This document shows, in pieces, positions 1 to 7,753 of a DNA stretch of 38,862 nucleotides. Source of the DNA: a virus. A program made the position numbers and the translations under genes. Where the stretch lies: positions 1-38,862 of IMG/VR virus record IMGVR_UViG_3300033182_000693, one strand, 5' to 3'. Position 1 is the stretch's first letter. Every line of letters starts with the position of its first letter. A model generated the notes under the pieces. The model searched no databases. It worked only from the letters and a program-made list of their open reading frames with translations, and was not told the origin of the DNA.

Positions 1-1
1 C

Positions 2-784
2 GGCATGAGCTGCGTCGGTGCATCTCGTTGCGAAATGTCTCTGCACAACGAAGGCAAGGCACACCGCATCCTGGTCAACCAGTTCCTCGATGACATGCAC
101 CGTCCAGCGTTGCCTTATAAGTTTAAGGTGAAGGTGAGTGGATGTCCAAACGATTGTATGAATGCTGTTCACAGATCAGACTTTGCTGTTATTGGTACTT
201 GGCGTGACGACATGAAGATCAATCAGGATGCTTGGAAAGCAATGGTTGAAGATAAGGGTCGCAAGTATGTAATGGAAAACATCGTATCTCGCTGCCCAAC
301 CAATGCTATGTCTATGGGAGATGACAATGGACTTACTGTTGACAACCGCAGTTGTGTACGCTGCATGCATTGCCTTAATGCAACATCTCCACTTTCCGAG
401 AAGTATGTCGGTCTCGAAGGCGATCCAATTCTGGCTGCTGGGGATGATCGTGGTGTCACCATTCTTGTTGGTGGTAAGCGCACCCTAAAGATTGGCGACT
501 CAATGGGCACAGTCGTTGTTCCGTTCATGGAACTAAATACTGAAGAGGATTACGAAGCACTCGCTGATCTTGCTCAGGAAACGCTAGACTTCTTTGCTGA
601 GAATGCACTGGAGCATGAGCGTACTGGTGAAATGATCGAGCGTATCGGTCTTGTTAATTTCTTGGAGGGTGTTGGTTTGGATGTTGATCCAAATATGGTT
701 AGTGAACCACGCCAGTCGTCTTATGTAAGAACAGACGGTTGGGATCAAGAAGCAGCCAAATGGTTCGAACGCAAGGCAGGATGA
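2..784 (+). CDS. dsrA: Dissimilatory sulfite reductase alpha subunit, 5'-truncated by window edge
   Basis: This is the C-terminal 260 or so residues of DsrA, the sirohaem-iron-sulfur subunit that interconverts sulfite and sulfide in the cytoplasm. In sulfur oxidisers it runs in reverse and oxidises stored sulfur. The reading frame is open to the left edge, so the true start lies upstream; DsrA is usually about 400–420 aa. Visible ligands, numbered from the first Met at 5: C3-x5-C9 (CVGASRC) and C47-x3-C51 (GCPNDC) for the sirohaem-coupled [4Fe-4S] cluster, then the inserted ferredoxin domain with C97-Pro and C117-x2-C120-x2-C123 (SCVRCMHC). All expected cysteines are present, so this stretch looks functional. 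No dsrB follows; the stop overlaps the rhodanese start (ATGA). In a T4-like genome this is an auxiliary metabolic gene, as known for viruses of SUP05-type bacteria. Confidence 0.93.
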   Translation, partial: GMSCVGASRCEMSLHNEGKAHRILVNQFLDDMHRPALPYKFKVKVSGCPNDCMNAVHRSDFAVIGTWRDDMKINQDAWKAMVEDKGRKYVMENIVSRCPTNAMSMGDDNGLTVDNRSCVRCMHCLNATSPLSEKYVGLEGDPILAAGDDRGVTILVGGKRTLKIGDSMGTVVVPFMELNTEEDYEALADLAQETLDFFAENALEHERTGEMIERIGLVNFLEGVGLDVDPNMVSEPRQSSYVRTDGWDQEAAKWFERKAG

Positions 785-1068
785 TAGACAAGCAACAATG
801 CAAGATTCTGAAGCAAATGGTAGAAGAGCAAGGGTGGACGATAGTAGATGTTCGCACCGCTCACGAATTCTACCATGGGCATCTTCCAGGTGCGGTTCAC
901 TGCGCACCTGAAGATCTTGCACGCCTAGACTCCTTCGGTAAGTATCTTCTCTATTGCCGCTCAGGTGCAAGATCTGAGACGGCAAAGAACTTCCTTCGCA
1001 TGAAGGATATTGATGCCATCAACATTGGTGGTTATGACGCACTAAAAGAGTGTCTTGGTTCGAATTAG
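781..1068 (+). CDS. Single-domain rhodanese (sulfurtransferase)
   Basis: This 95-aa protein carries a single rhodanese domain, which moves sulfane sulfur through a cysteine persulfide. Family marks are VDVRTAHEF (residues 22–30), HLPGA (34–38), the active-site loop CRSGAR (59–64, nucleophile Cys59) and the C-terminal INIGGYDAL. The ATG at 781 was chosen because it overlaps the dsrA stop as ATGA and gives a normal domain length; a longer in-frame start at 739 would lie inside dsrA. Translational coupling to dsrA suggests a joint role in sulfur metabolism. In sulfur oxidisers, rhodaneses feed sulfane sulfur toward TusA/DsrE-type carriers and the reverse Dsr pathway. The specific sulfur donor and acceptor cannot be read from sequence. 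Confidence 0.9.
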   Translation: MIDKQQCKILKQMVEEQGWTIVDVRTAHEFYHGHLPGAVHCAPEDLARLDSFGKYLLYCRSGARSETAKNFLRMKDIDAINIGGYDALKECLGSN

Positions 1069-1071
1069 AAC

Positions 1072-1100
1072 TTGACAATCACACATCTCGAAAGTATAAT
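1072..1100 (+). promoter_or_regulatory. Consensus sigma70-type promoter
   Basis: TTGACA at 1072–1077 and TATAAT at 1095–1100 are separated by exactly 17 bases, a perfect match to the housekeeping consensus. It begins just after the rhodanese stop and lies about 33 bases upstream of the GTG start at 1133. It probably drives the small Cys4 gene, gp33 and gp59 as a unit using unmodified host polymerase (early expression). Confidence 0.85.
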
Positions 1101-1132
1101 TAGACTTTCTAACAAAGAAAGAGGATTCGTTT

Positions 1133-1351
1133 GTGCTTCAAGAAGTTGCCTCATATTCCCATTATACAGTCTATCACGACACAACAAGAGGCAACTACAA
1201 GATCCACGACGGCAATAAAATAATTGCAAATCCTTCAACCTTTGAAGATGCTTATATCAAGGTGCGTCTGTTCATAAATCCACAACAAGCAGTAAATCAC
1301 TGTGAAGGGTGCGATGCCACAAATTGTAATGACTGCGAAAGATACTCATGA
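1133..1351 (+). CDS. Small protein with C-terminal four-cysteine cluster
   Basis: I do not recognise this 72-aa protein. Its last 16 residues hold C57-x2-C60-x4-C65-x2-C68, preceded by His56, which looks like a small zinc-binding knuckle. The N-terminal part is polar and predicted to be a mixed fold. The start is a GTG at 1133, supported by an AAAGAGG Shine–Dalgarno about 9 bases upstream. The stop overlaps the start of gp33 (ATGA), so the two are probably translationally coupled. It is the first gene after a consensus promoter and precedes transcription and replication factors. A DNA/RNA-binding or host-polymerase-directed role is possible but is only positional inference. Confidence 0.7.
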   Translation: MLQEVASYSHYTVYHDTTRGNYKIHDGNKIIANPSTFEDAYIKVRLFINPQQAVNHCEGCDATNCNDCERYS

Positions 1352-1569
1352 TTGATGTGATAACAAAAGACAAGTTCTCTATGATTATAGAGACAATGGT
1401 TCGTGACCAAAATGTTTCCTACATGGATGCCATCGTTTATTGGTGTGAAAAGAATGAAATGGAAGTGGAAACTGCCGCCAAACTAATCTCCCCTCTAATC
1501 AAAGAAAAGATGCTCGTTGAAGCACAGGACTTGAATATCATTAAGAAAAGTGCTAGACTACCTATTTAA
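1348..1569 (+). CDS. 33: gp33-like late transcription co-activator
   Basis: This 73-aa protein matches the short gp33 form of marine T4-like phages. Features seen are the MxYMDAIVYWCEKNEMEVETAAKL core (residues about 24–47) and the conserved tail DLNIIKKSARLPI. In T4, gp33 bridges host RNA polymerase (beta flap) and the sliding clamp gp45 to activate late TATAAATA promoters together with gp55. Several such motifs occur in this window, which fits that function. Position also fits: the order 33–59–32 is that of T4. It overlaps the upstream gene by ATGA and the downstream gp59 by TAATG, indicating a tightly coupled operon. Confidence 0.82.
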   Translation: MIDVITKDKFSMIIETMVRDQNVSYMDAIVYWCEKNEMEVETAAKLISPLIKEKMLVEAQDLNIIKKSARLPI

Positions 1570-2177
1570 TGAGTGAATACATGTCTGCTTTCGATACCTA
1601 TCGCACATATCTTGCAGTGCAGCAGCACTTCACACGCAAGAACTACAACTTCTTCAAGTACAATGGTAAAGTGAAAGTCAGCGAAGAAGCATTTCTTGGT
1701 CGCAGGGATCGCTACTTCTTCGAGAAACTCTCACGCAAGTTTAAGCGTGATGAGTTCACTGACTTCATCGTATCCAATTATGTTTCTGGTTCTGAGCATT
1801 GGATTGGTAATCTAATGTCAGGTGAGAATCTGATCACATTGAAGAAGTGGAAAGCACGAATTGATTCCTTGACATATACCTTCAAAGAGGATATGATGTC
1901 ACTATATGATAAAGAAGAAAATTTAGATGTTGCTCTCAATCCACTGCTTGGTATGCATCCGTTGCTATATCGCTTGTGGTTGAGACAAAAGATTTCGTTG
2001 GAAACCATGGTCATTCTAGATGATTTGGTTGGGTATGGTAAAGTGTGGTCAAAGCACGGTGATAAAATGTTGCAAGACCATGTGTTTCTGATGAATAAGT
2101 ACAGACCGTTCTTGAACAATGCTGTACAGATTGAGAAAGCAAAGTATCGTAAAATAGTGCTTGACATTTATGCATGA
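1569..2177 (+). CDS. 59: gp59-like DNA helicase loader
   Basis: This 202-aa protein is close in length to T4 gp59 (217 aa), which binds replication and recombination forks, interacts with gp32-coated ssDNA and loads the gp41 helicase. Seen in sequence are an N-terminal basic helical domain beginning FDTYRTYLAVQQHFT and a C-terminal helical part containing LNPLLGMHPLLYRLWLRQKISLETMVIL, as in cyanophage gp59 proteins. No enzymatic motifs are expected. It starts within TAATG of gp33 and ends just past the -35 element of the gp32 promoter. The neighbourhood (33 before, 32 after) supports the call. Confidence 0.85.
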   Translation: MSEYMSAFDTYRTYLAVQQHFTRKNYNFFKYNGKVKVSEEAFLGRRDRYFFEKLSRKFKRDEFTDFIVSNYVSGSEHWIGNLMSGENLITLKKWKARIDSLTYTFKEDMMSLYDKEENLDVALNPLLGMHPLLYRLWLRQKISLETMVILDDLVGYGKVWSKHGDKMLQDHVFLMNKYRPFLNNAVQIEKAKYRKIVLDIYA

Positions 2178-2189
2178 TTGCGATATACT
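2161..2189 (+). promoter_or_regulatory. Strong sigma70-type promoter for gp32
   Basis: TTGACA at 2161–2166 and TATACT at 2184–2189 are separated by 17 bases. The -35 lies inside the last codons of gp59. The transcript would start near 2196 and lead into gp32 at 2251, whose GAGGT ribosome site lies at 2239–2243. It shares a CTTTCTAA string just after the -10 with the promoter at 1072–1100, which suggests one promoter class. Confidence 0.75.
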
Positions 2190-2250
2190 TTCTAATATAT
2201 TATGTGAATGTGGATAAGATTAATACGCTGTTTAATACGAGGTAATACAT

Positions 2251-3153
2251 ATGTCTTTTGCAAGTCTTAAGAAGTCTCGTGGCAATTCTCTGTCACGCCT
2301 AGTCGCAGAATCTACCAAACTCTCTAGCGGTCAGCAGCAGTCATCTGGTGCTGATGAACGCTTCTGGAAGCCAGAAGTGGACAAGTCTGGTAATGGTTTT
2401 GCAGTCATTCGTTTTCTTCCAGAACCAAATGGTGAGGATCTGCCGTTCGTGCGTGTGTTTGATCACGGCTTCCAAGGTCCAGGTGGCTGGTACATTGAAA
2501 ACTCTCTGACCACTATCGGTGAAAAGGATCCAGTTGGTGAGTACAACTCCGAACTCTGGAACAATGGTACTGATGCTGGCAAGGAACAGGCACGCAAGCA
2601 AAAGCGTCGTCTGAAGTACATCTCAAACATCTATGTTGTTAAGGATCCAGCGAACCCTGCCAATGAAGGTAAGGTATTCCTGTTCCAGTACGGCAAGAAG
2701 ATTTGGGACAAGCTGAATGAAGCAATGAATCCGCAGTTTGAAGATGAGGATGCAATCAATCCTTTCGACTTCTGGGGTGGTGCTGACTTCAAGTTGAAGA
2801 TCCGTAATGTAGAAGGTTATCGCAACTATGATAAGTCTGAGTTTGATAGTGCTGCTGCGCTATTGGCAGGTGATGACGACGAACTGGAAAAGGTGTATAA
2901 TTCTTTGTACAGCCTTGCTGATTTCCTTGATCGCCGTCACTTCAAGTCTTATGATGAGTTGAAGGCGAAGCTGGATCGTGTACTTGGTCGTACTGGTGCA
3001 ACAACTCGTGCTGAAGATTATGAACCAGCACCTGTTGCTAAGGCACCTGAAATGAAGACCGCTGCTGCACCGAAGGTGTCAGACGAAGTCTCTTTTGGTG
3101 ATGATGACGACGATTCTCTGTCGTTCTTTGAGAAACTAGCTGAAGAAGATTGA
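2251..3153 (+). CDS. 32: gp32-like single-stranded DNA-binding protein
   Basis: This 300-aa protein is the length of T4 gp32 (301 aa), which coats ssDNA cooperatively in replication, recombination and repair. The basic N-terminus (SLKKSRGNS, residues 5–13) corresponds to the LAST-type cooperativity motif. The OB-fold core contains RFLPEPNGEDLPFVRVFDHGF, WYIENSL and KVFLFQYGKKIWDKLNE, with NPFDFWGGADFKLKIR further on. The C-terminal tail is Pro/Ala-rich and then strongly acidic (FGDDDDDSLSFFEKLAEED), the protein-interaction tail. The protein contains no cysteine at all, so the zinc site of T4 gp32 (three Cys, one His) is absent. It has its own promoter and a terminator right after the stop, consistent with separate high-level expression. 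Confidence 0.95.
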   Translation: MSFASLKKSRGNSLSRLVAESTKLSSGQQQSSGADERFWKPEVDKSGNGFAVIRFLPEPNGEDLPFVRVFDHGFQGPGGWYIENSLTTIGEKDPVGEYNSELWNNGTDAGKEQARKQKRRLKYISNIYVVKDPANPANEGKVFLFQYGKKIWDKLNEAMNPQFEDEDAINPFDFWGGADFKLKIRNVEGYRNYDKSEFDSAAALLAGDDDELEKVYNSLYSLADFLDRRHFKSYDELKAKLDRVLGRTGATTRAEDYEPAPVAKAPEMKTAAAPKVSDEVSFGDDDDDSLSFFEKLAEED

Positions 3154-3178
3154 TGCCACTTCTTGGTTAGTATTTGTT

Positions 3179-3202
3179 GGGGAGCTTCGGCTCCCCTTTT
3201 TT
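3179..3202 (+). terminator. Rho-independent terminator with UUCG loop
   Basis: GGGGAGC (3179–3185), loop TTCG, GCTCCCC (3190–3196) and a T-run at 3197–3202 make a textbook terminator 26 bases after the gp32 stop. The minus-strand gene ending at 3201 meets the same hairpin. The minus-strand exit lacks a long U-run, so termination there would be weaker. Confidence 0.93.
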
Positions 3203-4922
3203 ATTGTGCAAGCATAAGGTCTCTTGCAAACATACCGCCACCTGACGAACTTTGACGATTTGTCGCACTCGCAGACGGAGGTGAGAAGATATTCGTGTTG
3301 TTCTTCACACTGTTATCATTAACACTTTGATCTAAATGATCGCCACCCTTGACATAGGATGGATTCTTGAACGATGATCCAACTTCAGAAGAACGAACAT
3401 TCACTTCAGCACCATTCTTTGCTGCAGCACTTTCCAGTGTTCTTGGTGGCTCATTTACGACTTGAACTGGAACGGCATATTCTATATCTGGTTCGCCAGC
3501 TGTTGCTGATTTGGCTGCTTCCTCGCCGCTACCGATAATCTTGTTCCAGAATTCTTTACCTGCATCAAGGATACCTGGATCGTCTTGATTTCCTTCGGTT
3601 GTTTTCATCCAATCTGGAACATAGTCATACATCTGACCCCAGAAGAATTTGCTTTTATTCACTGGACTATCTGGATCTTCTTCTGGACCAATGTCATGAC
3701 CCATGCGACGCATCGATTCACGCACATCTTTCTTGCGTTCTGTCTGCATGCGTTCCCATTCAGCTTTGGTTTCAGGACTCCATTCCTCTTCAGGTTTGGT
3801 TGCTATCTCATAACCTTGCTTAGCACCTTCGAAGATCTTACCTGCACCGTATGCAGCCATTCCATAGTATGCTGCCTTCCAAAGAAGAGGACTGGCAAGA
3901 AGTGCCAGTGTCATTGCTATTGCTCCAGCACCTGCACCACTACCTTCTTCTGCTTCTTGTTCTTGTCTCTTAGAAATCTTTTCAGCAGTTGCATTAAGTT
4001 CTTCTTGTGATTTTCTCAGACTGCCGAATGAATCAATAAACCAACCACGCCTACCGAAAACTCTCTCAAAGAAACTGAGTTGTTGTTCTTGGTTTTGATC
4101 TGCTTCTTCTGCTGCCTTGATAATTTCTTCAGCAGTTCCTTTTTGAGCAACAACACTCATGTTTAAGAACTTTTGCAGTTCTTCTTCAAGTTTCAGAAGT
4201 GCTTCGTTTGGAGCATTTAAAAGTTCTTGTTGCCTTCTATTGATATGTTGCATTTCATCAGCATATTGTTCCTGATGAAGTCTGAACATTTGTTTTTTCG
4301 CTTCATATTCAAGATCTGGTTTTCCACTACGCCAGATGTCAAGCATCTGCTCAGTCAACCAGATAAGTCTTAGGTCTGCACTGGTTTTTCTGTTTGATTC
4401 GGTGGTGAGAATTTCTTGAATACCAGACAACAACTCCTTCATGCCACCGAAGGTTTCTGCCATTGTTCTGAACACAGTGAACTGAGACATGCCAACTTTT
4501 GCCTGCTGCCCCATAGAGGTTTCATATGCAGCAGTGAAGTTGGCTTGCGCATCGGCTTGAGTCGTATATGCGTCAGAAACTTTTTCTGCCGCTTCTCTTT
4601 GCGCTTGAGCAACTTCTAATTCACTCTTTGCAACCCTTTCTTCTGCTTCAACAAGTTTCTTTGCACCACCAGCAGTCTGCATTTCGAAGAATGTGGAAAT
4701 CTTATCCCAAATGTGTGGCTCATTCGCCAATGCTTCTCTAGAAACTTGTTCCGCTGCAGTCTCTCTTGTTGCAGTCGGTGCTCTAACAGAAGTCATTCTG
4801 TTGATGCTCTTGACAACATCAAACAAACCGATCTTAATCGTGTTGCGTAGCTTTTCGCTATCTACTTTGTTTGATGCTTTCAGGTCATCAATAGAGTTGA
4901 CAATTGGTAATGTTTCAGCCAT
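3201..4922 (-). CDS. Putative tape measure / hub protein (gp29-like by position)
   Basis: This 573-aa protein is close to T4 gp29 (590 aa), the tape measure that sets tail length. Residues roughly 80–350 are rich in Ala, Glu, Gln and Lys and look like long coiled coil (for example VEAEERVAKSELEVAQAQRE). A hydrophobic Gly/Ala segment at about 335–370 (GAIAMTLALLASPLLW) could act as a membrane-active stretch during DNA ejection. The C-terminal 150 residues are Ser/Asn-rich and low complexity. It starts inside the end of gp51 (8-base overlap) and follows gp26, which is hub-module context. Sequence similarity to gp29 itself is not evident to me; the role rests on architecture and position. Another internal virion protein is the alternative. 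Confidence 0.6.
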   Translation of the reverse strand: MAETLPIVNSIDDLKASNKVDSEKLRNTIKIGLFDVVKSINRMTSVRAPTATRETAAEQVSREALANEPHIWDKISTFFEMQTAGGAKKLVEAEERVAKSELEVAQAQREAAEKVSDAYTTQADAQANFTAAYETSMGQQAKVGMSQFTVFRTMAETFGGMKELLSGIQEILTTESNRKTSADLRLIWLTEQMLDIWRSGKPDLEYEAKKQMFRLHQEQYADEMQHINRRQQELLNAPNEALLKLEEELQKFLNMSVVAQKGTAEEIIKAAEEADQNQEQQLSFFERVFGRRGWFIDSFGSLRKSQEELNATAEKISKRQEQEAEEGSGAGAGAIAMTLALLASPLLWKAAYYGMAAYGAGKIFEGAKQGYEIATKPEEEWSPETKAEWERMQTERKKDVRESMRRMGHDIGPEEDPDSPVNKSKFFWGQMYDYVPDWMKTTEGNQDDPGILDAGKEFWNKIIGSGEEAAKSATAGEPDIEYAVPVQVVNEPPRTLESAAAKNGAEVNVRSSEVGSSFKNPSYVKGGDHLDQSVNDNSVKNNTNIFSPPSASATNRQSSSGGGMFARDLMLAQ

Positions 4923-5088
4923 TTCGCTGTTTCATCCGTTCTTCTTGTTCGTCCAAATAGTTCTTCAACAACGAAACATAGATGTCTCGCTCAAATGGTA
5001 TCATATTTTCTAGTTCCGTCAAACTATATTTATGATGTTGCATCATTGCGAAGTTAAGTTGATACATATTCGCTAGGGATTCATGCAT
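4915..5088 (-). CDS. 51: gp51-like baseplate hub assembly catalyst (short form)
   Basis: This 57-aa gene lies between gp26 and the tape-measure candidate. Its translation begins MHESLANMYQLNF and contains MMQHHKYSLTELENMIPFERDIYV. The HHK-(W/Y)S-(I/L)TELENMIPxERDIY pattern is the hallmark of the small gp51-type proteins found beside gp26 in marine T4-like phages. They are thought to aid hub assembly and are not present in the mature tail. ATG at 5088 was chosen as the first start after the gp26 stop (TAG at 5096–5094); an internal Met follows at residue 8. The stop (TGA, 4917–4915) overlaps the next gene start (ATGGCTGA). Confidence 0.78.
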   Translation of the reverse strand: MHESLANMYQLNFAMMQHHKYSLTELENMIPFERDIYVSLLKNYLDEQEERMKQRNG

Positions 5089-5093
5089 CAACC

Positions 5094-5792
5094 CTACATA
5101 AAAAAACTTGCTAACCCTTCAATCACAAATGAGTCTTTCTTTTTGCATTCTGGGCAAGTCCATTCCACTTTGTATTCCAATTTTGGAATGTTTTGGAAAA
5201 AGTTTGTAATCTTTTCAAACTGTTGCTTACTCAACCCTTCCAACCACTGCACCATTTCTTCCAATGTAAAATCGTCATATACATTGTCTGCATCATAAAC
5301 CATGTCAATACATGAAGCCATGAGCTTAAACGGTGCTTCTGGATCTTCACTCTGTAGCATCTGAGCACCCTTCATTGTTGGGTAACTCACAACAACACCA
5401 ATCTTATCCGTAATGGCGATCTTTTTATCTTTCTTGACACCTTTCACTTTGATGTCATCAATATTGATCGACACTTCAGTTCTGTGCTCACAAGGATTAT
5501 CTCCTGTGTGGCCAACGATCATCTTAATCAACTCACCAACGGACTTGCCACGGAGTTGCATAAACAGATACTCAACATCAAAGGTTGCAAGCGAATCAAC
5601 ATCAACTTCAGAAATAAGGCAAGACTGAATGATCTTCTTCGTTGCGTCAGTCATTTCGCCAATGTCTCCACCTTCAAGAGCCATTAGCAAAATCTTTTCT
5701 TCCTTCACAAGGAATGGTCTAAATTGCACTTCCTTTCCTGTTGATGGAATCTTAGTTTTAAATGTTGGCACTGCCATATTTGGTAAAGCCAT
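5094..5792 (-). CDS. 26: gp26-like baseplate hub subunit (T4_baseplate family)
   Basis: This 232-aa protein fits T4 gp26 (208 aa) and its cyanophage relatives. Diagnostic stretches are the N-terminal PSTGKEVQFRPFLVKEEKILLMA, the central YLFMQLRGKSVGELI, and a C-terminal two-cysteine motif (WTCPECKKKDSF) that may bind metal with C101 or others. In T4 gp26 is a hub component or assembly factor near the tail tip. It is followed directly by gp51, the usual pairing. Start ATG at 5792; 19 bases separate it from the upstream gp54-like stop. Confidence 0.85.
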   Translation of the reverse strand: MALPNMAVPTFKTKIPSTGKEVQFRPFLVKEEKILLMALEGGDIGEMTDATKKIIQSCLISEVDVDSLATFDVEYLFMQLRGKSVGELIKMIVGHTGDNPCEHRTEVSINIDDIKVKGVKKDKKIAITDKIGVVVSYPTMKGAQMLQSEDPEAPFKLMASCIDMVYDADNVYDDFTLEEMVQWLEGLSKQQFEKITNFFQNIPKLEYKVEWTCPECKKKDSFVIEGLASFFM

Positions 5793-5811
5793 AATAATCT
5801 CCTCAAATCAA

Positions 5812-6723
5812 TTATCCAAAAATCTTTTTAGAAAGACCTCCAAGATCAGCTGAAAGACCTGCACCCTTAGCAAAACCGATATTGCCAATTCCTGGGATTC
5901 TTGCACCAAGTTTCAGACCACCAGCACCAAGACCGAAGCTGAAACCAAAACCCATTCCTGGCTGGTCTTGTCTATTAAAGACTGCCTTGTAATTTCTATA
6001 TGCAAAAGACACTTGCATCTTTGCAGGTTCTTCTGATCCCCAATTCATACTGATTGGAGCCATCTGATGTGGATATGCTTCATTCAGTGTATGGATAGAT
6101 CTTAGTTCGCCGTTATGACCATACTGGCGAATAACAACCGTGCCAATGTATGAGTCAAAGTATTTTTGTGTGAACGGACTGTTTGAATACGAACGATTGT
6201 ACTTTGAAGGAATCGGTTCGAACTCAACCATGTTTTCTTCAGCTGCTGTTGCCGCAGCTTCATTGGCAGCATCTTCAGCAGCATAGGTTGCAGTTGTTTC
6301 ATATGCACCAGTGTTGCAGATCTTTTCGTGCCACCATTCAAAGTATTCTTTTTCTCTCATATCTTCACTGAGAATCACACTTGCAGTAACATCACTGTAG
6401 AACTGCTGACCTGGAATACGATTCACTGGTCCAATGTTCGTGAACTTATGATCAATAAGACCAAAGTTTCTTCCTGGAAGGTCAATCGCATCAACACGGA
6501 ATCTGAGTTCCTGTTCGCCGATTGCCTTTCCGCCATGAATAAACACTTCAAAGTGGCTTGAACTTGCATAACCACTTTTGTTCAACTCACCAAGCATTCG
6601 CTCAATGCTGAACCCATCTGCTGCACCCTGATTGGTTCCAAAGATGCCACCAAGCAGACTGTTGATGCCTTTGTCTACAAATGCGCCTGCCTGTCTTTTA
6701 AGCTGATCGCTCAGTAATCCCAT
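5812..6723 (-). CDS. 54: gp54-like baseplate tail-tube initiator (tube-fold protein)
   Basis: This 303-aa protein is near T4 gp54 (320 aa), the ring on which tail-tube subunits polymerise. The tube-fold pattern is visible: FEVFIHGG near residue 58, the loop IDLPGRNFGL (about 79–88), SVILSEDMREKEYFEWWHE (about 115–133), YFDSYIGTVVIRQY and LRSIHTLNEAYPHQMAPISMNW, then a beta hairpin with VSFAYRNYKAVF. These are shared by gp19/gp54/gp48-type proteins of marine T4-like phages. The C-terminus is Gly/Phe-rich. An Ala/Glu-rich insertion lies around residues 145–168. It overlaps the upstream gene by TAATG. I favour gp54 over tube protein gp19 because of length and hub-module position, but cannot separate them firmly. 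Confidence 0.68.
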   Translation of the reverse strand: MGLLSDQLKRQAGAFVDKGINSLLGGIFGTNQGAADGFSIERMLGELNKSGYASSSHFEVFIHGGKAIGEQELRFRVDAIDLPGRNFGLIDHKFTNIGPVNRIPGQQFYSDVTASVILSEDMREKEYFEWWHEKICNTGAYETTATYAAEDAANEAAATAAEENMVEFEPIPSKYNRSYSNSPFTQKYFDSYIGTVVIRQYGHNGELRSIHTLNEAYPHQMAPISMNWGSEEPAKMQVSFAYRNYKAVFNRQDQPGMGFGFSFGLGAGGLKLGARIPGIGNIGFAKGAGLSADLGGLSKKIFG

Positions 6724-7301
6724 TATGCGTTACTCCAGACGGTGTTGGTGTCTGCCTTCTTGAATTTTTCTGTTGGTAGAAACAAAGCAATATCCCAATC
6801 GCTTGGCTGCACCTCAACAAATCTAGATTTCACATGCTGAGCCAAATAGTGTTTGAATGTTGGTTTGAACAATCTAAAGCGACTTGCCTTCTTCAGAATC
6901 TCGTAAGAAACCTTCAGCTTTGTTGTCTGATCAAACCTTGTGTTATTCACCGTTTCATACAATGCATCCATCAATCTTGCTCTGCTGCTTGGCGGCAGGT
7001 AGTGTAGATTGATTCCATAAAACCCACCTGGAGCTGGACCAACCATAAAGATCAATGGGAATGTATCATAATAAGGCAATATTTGCTTCAACTTCGGATC
7101 GTACTTGAAATGATACATGCTACCAACTTGAGGCGCAGCAACTTTGTTCTTGTATTCACGAAGGATCTTTGACGGACTCGCAGCCGATGGTCTTTGTTCA
7201 GAAGCCATGCTGCGAAACCAATCTCTTGCTCTTTGTGTGCGTGCAGGAATCTGCCCACCACGGACACCTTGAGTTAGAATTTTGTCAAAAACACTTGCCA
7301 T
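6723..7301 (-). CDS. Conserved T4-like phage virion/assembly protein of unknown role
   Basis: This 192-aa protein sits between gp4 and the gp54-like gene. The core MYHFKYDPKLKQILPYYDTFPLIFMVGPAPGGFYGINLHYLPP (about residues 61–104) and the end PSDWDIALFLPTEKFKKA are of a type I recall from many marine T4-like phages, where the gene lies near gp4 and gp48. The protein is basic and aromatic-rich with no catalytic motif I can identify. By position it could be a counterpart of a tail- or head-completion factor such as T4 gp2, but I see no sequence basis for that and leave the function open. Confidence 0.7.
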   Translation of the reverse strand: MASVFDKILTQGVRGGQIPARTQRARDWFRSMASEQRPSAASPSKILREYKNKVAAPQVGSMYHFKYDPKLKQILPYYDTFPLIFMVGPAPGGFYGINLHYLPPSSRARLMDALYETVNNTRFDQTTKLKVSYEILKKASRFRLFKPTFKHYLAQHVKSRFVEVQPSDWDIALFLPTEKFKKADTNTVWSNA

Positions 7302-7306
7302 ATGGA

Positions 7307-7744
7307 CTATTTAGTCTTCTTGCCAAACAATTGTTGTTCAGTCAGCACCTGAAACTTCCAATTGCGATCCGCACAAAACTCATTGGCTGCTTTCCATTTG
7401 GCTTGATTGATGCCCCATGTCTTGACTTCGTTCACATATTTCTTTGTGATTCGACTCTTGACTTCTGGTGGCTTAGATTGTGATGCTGGCTTGACTTCAA
7501 ATACAACCACATCTCCGTTCTTCGTCTTGACAATAAAGTCTGGGAAGTATCGATGCCTCTTACCATCTATCGGAGAGACATAAGGAATAGCAAATTCCTC
7601 GCTTGCCCACCAGACCACATCTGGATTGCGATCGAAATATGCCATGCAATTCAATTCCCATGAACTGCGATAGATGATATTCTTCGGATCACCTTTGTAT
7701 TTTTCTGGAAACTTTGGTTGAAACCTTCCTTGGTAATACTTCAT
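7307..7744 (-). CDS. 4: gp4 (gp50) head completion protein
   Basis: This 145-aa protein matches T4 gp4 (150 aa), which seals filled heads after packaging so tails can attach. Conserved text includes IIYRSSWELNCMAYFDRNPDVVWWASEEFAIPYVSPIDGKRHRYFPDFIV and VVFEVKPASQSKPP. The pattern of Asp in YFPDF followed by E-V-K resembles a PD-(D/E)xK nuclease core, as noted for this family. It is the first gene of the minus-strand block and faces gp48 across a 47-base divergent spacer. Confidence 0.88.
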   Translation of the reverse strand: MKYYQGRFQPKFPEKYKGDPKNIIYRSSWELNCMAYFDRNPDVVWWASEEFAIPYVSPIDGKRHRYFPDFIVKTKNGDVVVFEVKPASQSKPPEVKSRITKKYVNEVKTWGINQAKWKAANEFCADRNWKFQVLTEQQLFGKKTK

Positions 7745-7753
7745 GGCAACTCG

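Noticed and set aside
739-780. Upstream in-frame start for the rhodanese
   Set aside because: Lies inside dsrA; the ATGA overlap at 781 gives normal domain length and coupling.
5024-5037. Possible minus-strand late promoter (CATAAATA) inside gp51
   Set aside because: One mismatch to TATAAATA and no supporting context; no exact minus-strand late motif was found for the 7744–3201 block.
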